From Defluviitaleaceae bacterium (GTDB lineage: Bacteria > Bacillota > Clostridia > Lachnospirales > WQUN01), in NCBI GenBank assembly GCA_009783525.1, contig WRDG01000047.1, forward strand, positions 1 through 11,456: a stretch of 11,456 bases of DNA, given 5' to 3'. The position numbers and the translations under genes are program-made. Below, one piece after another: positions 1 through 7,289 of the stretch (position 1 is the first letter of the stretch; every line of letters begins with the position of its first letter). The notes below the pieces were generated by a model, which saw only the letters and a program-made list of their open reading frames with translations, searched no databases and was not told the DNA's origin.

Positions 1-1
1 C

Positions 2-241
2 GCGTACCTCGGCCGTATATTCAGCCATTATGTCGGCGAGAGTTTCATCAAACGCCTCGAACGCGTCCGCGTAGAAAAAGGACGGCAACTCATTACGGAT
101 TCGCGCCTCAAAATCTGCAGCATTTCCGAAACAGTAGGCTTCGCCAGCGTAGATTATTTTTGCAAGCGGTTTAAATATTACATCGGTACTACGCCAAAGG
201 AGTACAGAGAAAACCTACATAAAGAAAACCCCGGTATATAG
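2..241 (+). CDS. AraC-family transcriptional regulator, C-terminal HTH end (5' truncated by window)
   Basis: The first bases read in frame 2 give 79 residues ending at a TAG stop. Seen: the segment ISETVGFASVDYFCKRFKYY followed by IGTTPKEYREN, which matches the second helix-turn-helix of AraC/XylS proteins (I-x-E-x-V-G-F-x-S-x-x-Y-F-x-x-x-F-K, then G-x-T-P-x-x-Y-R). The preceding part, containing YVGESFIKRLERVRVEKGRQ, fits the end of the first HTH and the linker helix. The N-terminal sensing domain lies outside the window, so I cannot tell a plain AraC protein from a YesN-type response regulator. The latter is common beside CUT1 sugar importers. It converges with the transporter locus and could control it, but this is inference. 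Its stop codon sits in the loop of its own terminator. Confidence 0.9.
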   Translation, partial: AYLGRIFSHYVGESFIKRLERVRVEKGRQLITDSRLKICSISETVGFASVDYFCKRFKYYIGTTPKEYRENLHKENPGI

Positions 242-255
242 CCGGGGTTTTCTTT
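221..255 (+). terminator. Intrinsic terminator of the AraC-type gene
   Basis: A perfect 14-bp stem pairs AAAGAAAACCCCGG (221-234) with CCGGGGTTTTCTTT (242-255) around a 7-base loop (235-241). The stem begins inside the coding sequence and the TAG stop is in the loop. The A-rich left arm and T-rich right arm allow it to act in both directions, so it may also back up the minus-strand terminator at 281-316. Confidence 0.88.
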
Positions 256-280
256 ATACTTAAAATCACTAAAAAACTAA

Positions 281-316
281 AAAAAAATGCCCCCCCGATT
301 AAGGGAGGGGCATTTT
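281..316 (-). terminator. Intrinsic terminator closing the minus-strand transporter locus
   Basis: On the minus strand a GC-rich hairpin pairs 316-304 with 296-284 (AAAATGCCCC arm with GGGGCATTTT arm, one internal A-C mismatch, 7-base loop 297-303). It runs directly into seven T residues (complement of 281-287). It begins 10 bases after the stop codon of the solute-binding protein at 326-1831. With 221-255 it forms a back-to-back terminator pair between converging genes. Confidence 0.9.
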
Positions 317-325
317 GGTTAAATT

Positions 326-1831
326 TTATTGGAAGATACCCATGTCGAAGTGCAGCAATTCGGAGATAAGATCCTGCGCAGGTCCGAGCCTGGACTCCGT
401 AGCTTCGGAGATAGTTTCGGTTCCGCTGCAGACCGCCCACACAAGCTGTTCCCAGTTATAGTCGTGGCGGAGGATTGTTTGCGACCTGTTGAGGTGAAGG
501 TTGATTTCCATGGCCATTTCCACGTCTTCTTCATGGTTGAAGAATCTGCGGAGCCCGTCCATTTGATCTTCCAAGGCTTCTTCTTGATCGTCAATGTTAT
601 AAGCCATAAGCTCTTCGAAAAGGCTGAACACTGCCTTCGGATTTTCTACGCCTATCGGAATGGCAAGAGTGATATCCTGCGGATAGTGACGGATATGGCT
701 GTTGTCGCCTGCCTTGCGGGGCATGGGCACGATGCCGTAGTCAAACGTCATGCGGTCTTCGCCGGTCGGCATTTGTCTGATACCAAGGATCCAGAAAAGC
801 ACGTTGCCCCTCTTCCAAGCATCCTGGGTTGTTCCGTAGTAGCTTTCGTCAAGGCCGTCATGTTGGTCAAGGTGGGCTACTGCATCGCCTATGAATATAC
901 GCATTGTCATTTCAAGTGCGGCTACAAAGTCGGGGGTCGTGTAGGGGGCTATGTAGTGGCCGCCTGCGTCAACAACAAATTCCCAAGTATTGTGTGCCTG
1001 CATGATCATGCGGTTTGTCGAAAGCCAGTTGGTTCCCCAGCCGTATGACGCGTATGTGTCGTCGGGGTTGACGCGCGTCGCGGTGTTCATGTACTCGAAA
1101 AGCACATCGAGGTTCCAGCGGCCTTGATTGTAAAGATCTTTGGGATCTTCGAGACCGAGAGATGAGATCATGTCGCGGTTGTAATATACGCCTTCAACGT
1201 CCTTACCGCGGTTAAGCGCGTTCCAGTACCAGGCGTAATCTTTTAAAATCGGGTGGGTAGAGGGCTCGATGATGATCTTTTCGTTCCAAAGATCCGAGTC
1301 GGCGGGGGCGACGTCTTTTAAGAAGTGAAGAACGCCCGCAGAAGCCGTTTGCAGCGGATGGAACGTGATCATGGCTACGAGATCCGCAACCGGTTCATGC
1401 GCAAGATAGCCGTTAATGATTTGATCCGGGAAATTCCAGTAGTCCCAGTTCCAGCCCATCATGATGCTTGCGTTGTATTTGTCCGCTACGCGCAGCATGT
1501 TGTCGTAAATACGGAGCTGCTCGGGGTTGAAGCCCGGTTGCGAGGGATCCGGCGGTTCCTGATCGCTCTGCATGTTGAACACCCAGCCGGGTACGTAAAG
1601 GATTTCGCGTCCGCCGAGGTCTACTGCGTCAAATTTGCCGAAATAGCGTACCGACGGAGCTTCGTACGGTTCATCAACATTTTCTTCAACATCCGGGTTT
1701 GTGGGTGTCGGCGTCGCCGGTCTGGCGGTTGGCGTTGCTACCGCGTCATCATCTGTTTTGGAACATGCGATTAATCCGAATACCAAAACGACCGCGATTA
1801 CAGCGCAAAAAATTTTGCTGATTGCTTTCAT
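326..1831 (-). CDS. Extracellular solute-binding lipoprotein of a carbohydrate ABC importer (SBP2)
   Basis: This is a 501-residue binding protein predicted to be lipid-anchored outside the membrane and to deliver a carbohydrate to a CUT1 permease pair. Seen: a basic start and hydrophobic segment (about 1-20) ending in a lipobox GLIAC with the modified cysteine at 23. A Thr/Pro-rich linker follows (about 31-46), and then a globular domain. Residues 214-248 contain GVYYNRDMISSLGLEDP and a WNLDVLFEYM stretch, the typical 'YN+D-x(4)-GL-x-x-P ... W-x-x-D' signature of family 1 solute-binding proteins. The domain is rich in Trp and Tyr, as expected for sugar stacking. The start is set by an AAGGAGG at 1837-1843. 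It lies 266 bases downstream of the second permease pair, whose partner it probably is. The substrate is unknown; the family call is firm, the pairing is inference. Confidence 0.9.
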   Translation of the reverse strand: MKAISKIFCAVIAVVLVFGLIACSKTDDDAVATPTARPATPTPTNPDVEENVDEPYEAPSVRYFGKFDAVDLGGREILYVPGWVFNMQSDQEPPDPSQPGFNPEQLRIYDNMLRVADKYNASIMMGWNWDYWNFPDQIINGYLAHEPVADLVAMITFHPLQTASAGVLHFLKDVAPADSDLWNEKIIIEPSTHPILKDYAWYWNALNRGKDVEGVYYNRDMISSLGLEDPKDLYNQGRWNLDVLFEYMNTATRVNPDDTYASYGWGTNWLSTNRMIMQAHNTWEFVVDAGGHYIAPYTTPDFVAALEMTMRIFIGDAVAHLDQHDGLDESYYGTTQDAWKRGNVLFWILGIRQMPTGEDRMTFDYGIVPMPRKAGDNSHIRHYPQDITLAIPIGVENPKAVFSLFEELMAYNIDDQEEALEDQMDGLRRFFNHEEDVEMAMEINLHLNRSQTILRHDYNWEQLVWAVCSGTETISEATESRLGPAQDLISELLHFDMGIFQ

Positions 1832-1836
1832 TTTTT

Positions 1837-1843
1837 CCTCCTT
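1837..1843 (-). promoter_or_regulatory. Ribosome binding site of SBP2
   Basis: AAGGAGG on the minus strand, five bases before the ATG at 1829-1831 (AAGGAGGAAAAAATG). This consensus site fixes the start so that the encoded protein begins with the lipoprotein signal peptide. Confidence 0.85.
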
Positions 1844-1853
1844 GGGTTAGTTG

Positions 1854-1874
1854 TTTTGCATATAAAATGCAAAA
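1854..1874. repeat. 8-bp perfect inverted repeat just upstream of the SBP2 ribosome binding site
   Basis: TTTTGCAT (1854-1861) and ATGCAAAA (1867-1874) are separated by five bases. The repeat lies about ten bases before the Shine-Dalgarno sequence of SBP2, so it could be a small hairpin in the leader RNA or a protein-binding site. AT-rich DNA gives such repeats by chance fairly easily, so the regulatory role is uncertain. Confidence 0.45.
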
Positions 1875-1881
1875 ACAGATA

Positions 1882-1895
1882 ACGGTTTTGTAACA
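1882..1895. repeat. Direct repeat copy A (ACGGTTTTGTAACA)
   Basis: This 14-mer matches the copy at 2022-2035 (ACCGTTCTGTAACA) at 12 of 14 positions, 140 bases apart in the same intergenic region. Paired direct repeats are typical of AraC-type regulator binding sites, but here the evidence is only the similarity. Confidence 0.4.
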
Positions 1896-1913
1896 CTTTG
1901 CATAATACGGCGC

Positions 1914-1932
1914 ATCATATGATTTGTATCAT
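1914..1932. repeat. Nested palindrome ATCATATGAT with a third ATCAT half-site
   Basis: ATCATATGAT (1914-1923) is a perfect 10-bp palindrome. Its right half ATGAT also forms an inverted repeat with ATCAT at 1928-1932 across TTGT. It is a possible operator in the SBP2 control region; no matching regulator can be named. Confidence 0.35.
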
Positions 1933-2006
1933 TTTGCCGTACAAATTACACGTTGGCCATCCCATACTATTTTGGGATTTTTTTACGCAAAGGTCCGGGT
2001 TTTTTT

Positions 2007-2028
2007 GAACAGTTTTTTGTCACCGTTC
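2007..2028. repeat. 7-bp inverted repeat, possible operator
   Basis: GAACAGT (2007-2013) and ACCGTTC (2022-2028) are inverted repeats with one mismatch and an 8-base spacer. The right arm overlaps direct repeat copy B (2022-2035). Overlap of the two patterns in one short stretch makes this the best single candidate for a regulator site, though still unproven. Confidence 0.4.
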
Positions 2029-2035
2029 TGTAACA
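2022..2035. repeat. Direct repeat copy B (ACCGTTCTGTAACA)
   Basis: Second copy of the motif at 1882-1895, 12 of 14 bases identical and in the same orientation. Confidence 0.4.
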
Positions 2036-2097
2036 TATATTACACACAGATTTTGATGCATTCTACATAATATTTATACTAAATATACGTAAATATT

Positions 2098-3090
2098 TTA
2101 CCCTACTATTCCGCTTCGCTCAATGCCTTCCATAAAGTACCTTTGCAGCACGAAATACGTGATAAGGATCGGAGCCATTCCGATAATAACGCCGGCGTTT
2201 ATTATCAGATAGATAAACTGGTTGGACGGCGAGCCTACCCAACCTCCGTTCTGCAGGAACGTGGCGTTTTGAATGACGCCCGGAAGGTTGACCATCATGG
2301 TGGACATAAAAACGTTGCCGCTCATAAACATGTTAACGAAGAATGTGTCGTTATACTGCCATACGAGCGAAAACAGCCCGACTGTAATCAATGCGGGCGA
2401 AGCATTGGGGAGCATAACGGTAAAGAACGTCCTCGCAGCGCCTGCTCCGTCTATAAGCGCCGCTTCTTCAAGCTCCTTGGGCAGCTGCCTGAAAAACTGC
2501 CTGAATATGAACACATATAACCCCGACCTTATCCCCATGCCGGTGGCGGATGTTAGGATCACCGGCCATAAGGTTCTGTGGAGGTTTAGCGTGTCCCCCG
2601 TTATCAATTTGATTATCCCCAGCACGTCGAAAAACCTAAGCTGCATGTACAGGGGCGTTAAAAAGACCTGCACCGGGATAATAATCGTGGCAACGACTCC
2701 GGCAAACAACAAGACCCTGCCGGGAAAACGGAACCGCGCAAAACCGTAGCCCGCAAGCGAGCATATGAGCAGTTGAAAAAAAGTGATCAGCAGGCAAAAC
2801 CACATCGTAAAAAATAATATTTCGGGGTATCTCATAAAATCAAAGGCCAGCTGAAAATTTTGGAACGTAAACTGGCCGGGTATTAAAAATACCTTTGAAT
2901 TGCTCAGGTCCGCTTCGTGGCGTATGGCGTTCATTACGATGCGCAGCACAGGGCTCATGATTACGTATGTAACCCCCAGCATGATCAGGAAGATGAACAG
3001 GCTGGTCATAAAGCGCTTTAACGCTTCGCGGAACATATGGATATTTTTTTTGTAAAACGCCGATTCGGTTATTTTATTGATTATAGGCAT
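2098..3090 (-). CDS. Carbohydrate ABC transporter permease, MalG-type (importer 2)
   Basis: A 330-residue inner-membrane subunit that would pair with the MalF-type permease encoded just upstream to form the CUT1 translocation channel. Seen: about six hydrophobic segments (about 28-50, 91-114, 126-146, 173-193, 233-249, 292-316). The EAA coupling loop, about 208-228, reads EEAALIDGAGAARTFFTVML then P, with the conserved E-A-A, the Asp-Gly and the final L-P that contact the ATPase. The C-terminus RYFMEGIERSGIVG is the usual MalG-type tail. It is somewhat longer than many MalG-like proteins, with extra sequence in the loops at about 150-172 and 260-291. Its AAAGGAG (3100-3106) overlaps the stop codon of the upstream permease gene, indicating coupling. 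Confidence 0.93.
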   Translation of the reverse strand: MPIINKITESAFYKKNIHMFREALKRFMTSLFIFLIMLGVTYVIMSPVLRIVMNAIRHEADLSNSKVFLIPGQFTFQNFQLAFDFMRYPEILFFTMWFCLLITFFQLLICSLAGYGFARFRFPGRVLLFAGVVATIIIPVQVFLTPLYMQLRFFDVLGIIKLITGDTLNLHRTLWPVILTSATGMGIRSGLYVFIFRQFFRQLPKELEEAALIDGAGAARTFFTVMLPNASPALITVGLFSLVWQYNDTFFVNMFMSGNVFMSTMMVNLPGVIQNATFLQNGGWVGSPSNQFIYLIINAGVIIGMAPILITYFVLQRYFMEGIERSGIVG

Positions 3091-3104
3091 TGTTCATCAC
3101 TCCT

Positions 3105-4025
3105 TTACGCGTTTTGATAGAATGTGAACCGGGACAACAGCCACACGACGGCAAACAGTATCAAGCCCACGCAAACCGCGCTGGACATGCTCATTGCCGC
3201 AGAAAGCCCGAAGTCGTAGCTACCGCTCGTCCCGGTATTTTTTGCAAGCTCGACGACGGGGCTTACTGTGTAGTTGTCTACAATAGTATAGACAACGTTC
3301 GTAATAATAAGCGGGCTTATCATCGGAAGCGTTATCTTCCAAAATGTTTCGTACGGGGTCGCGCCTTCGATATGCGCGACTTCATACATTGCAGGCGAAA
3401 CGGATTGCAACGCGGCAATAAATATTACGATCTGCACGCCCGACGCCCTCATTATTGTGTAAATGCGGCCCGTGACATCGGCAACATAGCCTAAAACATT
3501 GGCGGGTATGCCGTAGTTTGAAAGCATGCGCATGAGACCCATGACATTCATGCCTTCGGTTGTTGACATAAATTCGCTCGGGAGGTTTTGGATGCCGCCC
3601 GCCATAACGGCGTTTGCCATGTTAAGCATGAGCGTCACGCCGTCGGTTGCGATGATAACCGGCAGGAAAAACAGTGCGCGGATAACGCCGCGTCCTTTAA
3701 ACTTACGGTTAAGAATCAAAGCCATAAACAGAGCGAAGAAAATAATCATCGGCACGTCTATAAGCAGGTTTGACATTGAATTGTAGAGCACCTGCAAAAA
3801 TTGCGCGTGACCTCTGAAAGCGTAAATATAGTTTTCGAATGCGACGAAGTCGCTGTCATAATGCCCGAGGTGCGGCGTTATTTTGTTTAGACTGAAAATC
3901 AACGTCTCATACATGTTTCGGACGAAGAACAGCATGAAACCGCAAAACCACGGCAGCACGAACAGCATGCCCTGCAAACGCTCCCTGGTTCTTATGGTCA
4001 TTACGAACCGCTTTTTGGCCATCAT
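3105..4025 (-). CDS. Sugar ABC transporter permease, MalF-type (importer 2)
   Basis: A 306-residue MalF/LplB-like membrane subunit of the second importer. Seen: hydrophobic segments at about 18-35, 86-105, 113-135, 196-209, 234-250 and 276-298. The EAA loop, about 214-239, reads YEVAHIEGATPYETFWKITL then PMISPL; the canonical E-A-A appears as E-V-A, and the Glu-Gly and L-P are kept. The loop between the third and fourth membrane segments (about 136-190) is longer than in compact MalF-like proteins. The ATG at 4023-4025 overlaps the TGA of the preceding gene (ATGA), so translation is probably coupled. A second ATG follows directly, making the exact start ambiguous by one codon. A GGGAGG sits six bases upstream. 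Confidence 0.92.
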   Translation of the reverse strand: MMAKKRFVMTIRTRERLQGMLFVLPWFCGFMLFFVRNMYETLIFSLNKITPHLGHYDSDFVAFENYIYAFRGHAQFLQVLYNSMSNLLIDVPMIIFFALFMALILNRKFKGRGVIRALFFLPVIIATDGVTLMLNMANAVMAGGIQNLPSEFMSTTEGMNVMGLMRMLSNYGIPANVLGYVADVTGRIYTIMRASGVQIVIFIAALQSVSPAMYEVAHIEGATPYETFWKITLPMISPLIITNVVYTIVDNYTVSPVVELAKNTGTSGSYDFGLSAAMSMSSAVCVGLILFAVVWLLSRFTFYQNA

Positions 4026-6643
4026 GCTCCGCCTCCCATACTGTACCTGCCGACAGTTACGCTTTTTGCGCCTACCGCATCGTTGTAATAACCGAATGAC
4101 GGCACCGTTATCCCGTCAACCTCGACATCATGCTTCGTATAATTTACGTAGACAAAATTTCCTTCGAAATTTGTCCTGAAAACTCCCGGCGCAAGCTCGT
4201 CGTGACCTATAAGTTTTTTATCACGCAGGTTTTTATGCACATCGTTGTATGCGCGATAAATATCAACCGATTGCTGGTACCATTTAACATAGTGCGTCGA
4301 GAAGAAGTGCTCGAATGCCGTCATCGTTATGTTCGACGTTTCCTCGTAAGAGAATATGAACCGCGGCGACGCTCCGTATTCGATCATCCTCAGCAGCTGG
4401 ACCACCGGGTCGTACACCTCGTTGGTATTGTAGGCGTTCCCGCAGTAGTCAATGTATCCGTGCACAACCATTTGGTAAAAAGGTATTTCTTTTGCGAGTA
4501 TGTTGAATGTGTCGGAAAACATCGGGACGTCGTACAGGTAGTCCGCGTAGATGAGCGAATACATGTATCCGCCGCGTATCAACACATTGTCAAACCGCTC
4601 GTTCATCTTTCGCATAGAATCCATTGAAATACGCTTTGACACGTCGCGGTTTACGTTGGCTCTGTCGAATTGGTCGGCGGCGAGGTAATTGCCCATGTCG
4701 CGCAGCGAAACGTTCATTATGCTGTGCTTTTTGCTGTTTGCAATGTATTTGTCCACTATCTCCGGCACGATGTTCGGGTTGGTGATGTACTTGTTGTTTG
4801 CCCGGAAATGGATCCCCCTATAGCCGAAAGTCGCCCTGTTCATGTTTTCGACTATGTCGGAAAATCCGATCCAGCCCGCGGCCGTCATGCCTGTTTCGTT
4901 CCTGTAGTTGAAATTGCGGCTCATCAATTTTGTTTCGAGCACCGCAATGTCGGGAAAAAGCTTTCCTCCCGTGTTGTTCATTTGGGTTTGCAAATTTTGA
5001 AGGTCTTTGCTTTTGCCAACCTCGCTTATGAGCCTTAAATGCCTCGCCACATCGTGCGAAATGCCCGCGTTAAACCATCCTATGTAGCGCATCAGGATAT
5101 TGTTTATTCCGGAATTGTTAAGCACTTTGGCAATTTCGCCGGCTAGGCCGTTGGTTGTCATGGGTATCGACGTTGTGTACGGGGCTCCCAAAAAAGCCAC
5201 GCGCTTTTCGACCGAACCGATTATGTCCATATAAAACGGTGTGTCGCCCGCTTCGGTTTTTTTGGTCAAGCGTCCCGTATCGACTAACCGTTTTTGGTAA
5301 CGCGCCGCCATGTCGCTGTAGTCGACGTCTCCGGGCAAAAACATGTACGCGAGAGTAACGTCTCCTTGATAAACGTCACGCTCGATAAATTCTCTGCGCG
5401 CAAATCCGGCGTATTGATGTCCGTAGTCAACTGACAAAACCCCGGCCCAGTCCGACGTGCGGAATACGAACGTTGGGTAGACAATGTTGTAATTAATTTG
5501 CATTCCCGGCGTCAGCGAATTTATAAACGCAAAGGCTTCGCCGTTTTCCATGCTTACCACGAACGCGCCCTCGGCTTTTTTAATGCCGAAAACGGGCAGG
5601 CGTACGTCGAAAATTTGCTGCGTGTGCGCTTGAATAACCGGGTCGGGCCCGTACACCGGTTGATAAAACCTCTCCCTGCCCGGCCTGAAGCTGTTGAAAT
5701 CTATCAATGCGCCGCTGCCCGACGGCACAAGCATGTATCCTTCTTCACTCATCGTCCCCGCGCCGAAATACTTATGCACGTCAAACGACCAGAGCTTCGC
5801 TCCGTCTCTCTCAATCATTTCTTCGAGCGCGATGTTCATAACAAGCGTATCGCCCTCTAAGACGTATTCGACAGGAAATGAAACGGAAGCGCGGTTAAGT
5901 TCCATTTCGTGGTCCGCGTCCAAATTGTCAAACATGAGATCCTCTTCGGTGTAACCGCAGCGGATAAACAGCGCAATCATGCGCTCGACGTCAAGTTTGT
6001 TGCTTTTTAACGCGGGAATGGCCATAAAAAAGCCTTCTTTAGACTTAGTTTCCATATATCTGCGCGTAACGAACCTTACTTCTGCCGGATCGTCAAGCTT
6101 CGACAGAATCATTTCTTCCATGCGTTCAAAGGAAATATAGTCGGGCAAAAAGTCTACGCCCAACGTGACGTCCCCTATTGTGTACATTATACGGACGCCG
6201 TTTTCGATGCTCATCAATTCCGCCTGATCGAATTCGATGCTTTTTACAAAGCTGTTGATTTCAAATTTCCTGTCGTTCGCGTTGTAGTACGTAAGGATAA
6301 AAGTCGACTTCATGTCGCCCGCTTCTTTTGAAGAAATGGAATTTAATTCGGGCGGAGTCGAATACCAGGTGTATCCTGTCCGTTTGTCGTGAACGGCGAT
6401 CGACATGTCGTTCGTGTTTATGGCTAATTGCAGGATATCGTTTTCCGACGCCAGTTCCATTCCCGGAACCAGCGACGCGCCGCCGATAAATTCCGTAGCC
6501 GCTCCTCTTACGGAATTGTTCATCAAGTGCGCGTAGTCGTATTGAAATTGTTTATTTTTCATTACGCTGAAAAAAACGAAAATTCCTATTATCAAAAGAA
6601 ACGCGATAAAAATGAAAAACGTTAATGTGCGCCTTTTTAACAT
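4022..6643 (-). CDS. Large membrane-anchored extracytoplasmic protein, DUF5696-type, glycosidase-like architecture
   Basis: An 873-residue protein. Seen: one N-terminal membrane segment (about 7-27) after a basic start, with no signal cleavage site, so the bulk should lie outside the cell. About 65-450 is rich in short beta-like stretches and looks like beta-sandwich domains. About 470-790 alternates helices and short strands as in a TIM barrel, and includes NVSLRDMGNYLAAD (644-657), FDNVLIRGGYMYSLIYADYL (684-703), HGYIDYCGNAYN (728-739) and FSYEETSN (764-771). About 815-870 is a small beta domain (GVFRTNFEGNFVYVNY). I place it in DUF5696 from memory of similar proteins next to CUT1 permeases; this was not searched. 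The order beta-sandwich, barrel, small beta domain resembles clan members such as GH101/GH36, which suggests carbohydrate binding or cleavage. Catalysis is unproven; Asp649 is only a candidate. An AAAGGAGGTGG overlaps the stop of the upstream gene. Confidence 0.8.
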   Translation of the reverse strand: MLKRRTLTFFIFIAFLLIIGIFVFFSVMKNKQFQYDYAHLMNNSVRGAATEFIGGASLVPGMELASENDILQLAINTNDMSIAVHDKRTGYTWYSTPPELNSISSKEAGDMKSTFILTYYNANDRKFEINSFVKSIEFDQAELMSIENGVRIMYTIGDVTLGVDFLPDYISFERMEEMILSKLDDPAEVRFVTRRYMETKSKEGFFMAIPALKSNKLDVERMIALFIRCGYTEEDLMFDNLDADHEMELNRASVSFPVEYVLEGDTLVMNIALEEMIERDGAKLWSFDVHKYFGAGTMSEEGYMLVPSGSGALIDFNSFRPGRERFYQPVYGPDPVIQAHTQQIFDVRLPVFGIKKAEGAFVVSMENGEAFAFINSLTPGMQINYNIVYPTFVFRTSDWAGVLSVDYGHQYAGFARREFIERDVYQGDVTLAYMFLPGDVDYSDMAARYQKRLVDTGRLTKKTEAGDTPFYMDIIGSVEKRVAFLGAPYTTSIPMTTNGLAGEIAKVLNNSGINNILMRYIGWFNAGISHDVARHLRLISEVGKSKDLQNLQTQMNNTGGKLFPDIAVLETKLMSRNFNYRNETGMTAAGWIGFSDIVENMNRATFGYRGIHFRANNKYITNPNIVPEIVDKYIANSKKHSIMNVSLRDMGNYLAADQFDRANVNRDVSKRISMDSMRKMNERFDNVLIRGGYMYSLIYADYLYDVPMFSDTFNILAKEIPFYQMVVHGYIDYCGNAYNTNEVYDPVVQLLRMIEYGASPRFIFSYEETSNITMTAFEHFFSTHYVKWYQQSVDIYRAYNDVHKNLRDKKLIGHDELAPGVFRTNFEGNFVYVNYTKHDVEVDGITVPSFGYYNDAVGAKSVTVGRYSMGGGA

Positions 6644-6656
6644 ATGACCACCTCCT

Positions 6657-7289
6657 TTATATGCGGTATGTTAGTTCTTTGTAGACGTTTTCGAAAAAGA
6701 AAAACACCTGTTGCAAAAGCGCTCCTATCAGCATGATCAAAAAGATGATTATTATCATGCTGACGAAGCTGAAAAATATTGTGGCCAGCGCCTTTACAAA
6801 CGAAAAATTGTGTATTGTCGCCACTGCGGCAAACAACAAAAACGCGGCCCAAATTGTCACGATCGTTATTATCATCGTGTAAAACGCGACTTCCTGCGTT
6901 GTGATGAAACGGCTCAGCAGTGTAGCCACAAAATATCCGAGGAAAAACGGCGTGAGCGCGTATGAAGTAGCCGTTGCGATTTGGATCAATTTGCCTTCGC
7001 CGTCCATAAGAGACGTGATAGACCAATTGCCTACGCACCAAAGCACGAACACCGCGATAACTCCGTAAAGATCCGAAATGGAGTTCATCGTCATCGGGTT
7101 GTTCTCGTTAACAACAATTCCCGCATATTGGGTATTAAACGCAATGGCTACCCACATCAGCAAAATAGAAACGATGATGTATTTTTTGCTTCCTCGTTCG
7201 CCGTACTTAATGTCCTCAAACGCCGTAAAGGGACGAACCATCACGTAAAAAGGAAACTTGATAAATTCTTTAAACGCCGCCATGTTCAT
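6657..7289 (-). CDS. Yip1-family integral membrane protein
   Basis: A 210-residue polytopic membrane protein. Seen: an amphipathic N-terminus with FPFYVMVRPFTAFEDIKYGE, the 'hydrophobic-x-RPF-x-x-F-x-D-x-K-Y' block found near the start of bacterial Yip1-domain proteins. About five hydrophobic segments follow, the third containing TSYALTPFF, which matches the family's S-Y-x-L-x-P pattern. The family's biochemical role in bacteria is unclear; its place inside the operon suggests it helps assemble or position the neighbouring membrane proteins (inference). Start choice: the frame is open to a GTG at 7305-7307, but AAAGGAG precedes the ATG at 7287-7289 by a normal distance, so I use that ATG. The gene overlaps the upstream gene by 20 bases and ends 13 bases before the next start. 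Confidence 0.85.
   Translation of the reverse strand: MNMAAFKEFIKFPFYVMVRPFTAFEDIKYGERGSKKYIIVSILLMWVAIAFNTQYAGIVVNENNPMTMNSISDLYGVIAVFVLWCVGNWSITSLMDGEGKLIQIATATSYALTPFFLGYFVATLLSRFITTQEVAFYTMIITIVTIWAAFLLFAAVATIHNFSFVKALATIFFSFVSMIIIIFLIMLIGALLQQVFFFFENVYKELTYRI

Larger units (their letters stand above)
1832..2097 (-). promoter_or_regulatory. AT-rich intergenic control region upstream of SBP2
   Basis: These 266 bases separate the second MalG-like permease gene from SBP2 and contain no credible gene. They hold several inverted repeats and one direct repeat (listed separately), but no strong minus-strand terminator after the permease gene. I could not find a convincing TTGACA/TATAAT pair; a TATTAT at about 1905-1910 (minus strand) is a weak -10 candidate. 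The length and repeat content suggest that SBP2 has its own promoter or post-transcriptional control, separate from the tightly packed permease operon. Basis: the repeats are seen, the function is inference. Confidence 0.5.

Noticed and set aside
329..1048. A 239-residue open frame on the plus strand opposite SBP2
   Set aside because: It is antisense to a well-supported binding protein gene, has no ribosome binding site that I see, and its translation shows no recognisable family; it arises from codon bias of the real gene.
1959..1984. Hairpin ATCCCA / TGGGAT followed by seven T on the plus strand, like a terminator
   Set aside because: The stem has only six base pairs and an 8-base loop, and no plus-strand gene lies upstream. 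On the minus strand, where genes are, it has no T run after it.
2056..2098. AT-rich inverted repeat AATATTTA / TAAATATT just after the second MalG-type gene, as a possible terminator
   Set aside because: The stem is purely A/T with a long loop and no following T tract, too weak for an intrinsic terminator; could arise by chance in AT-rich DNA.
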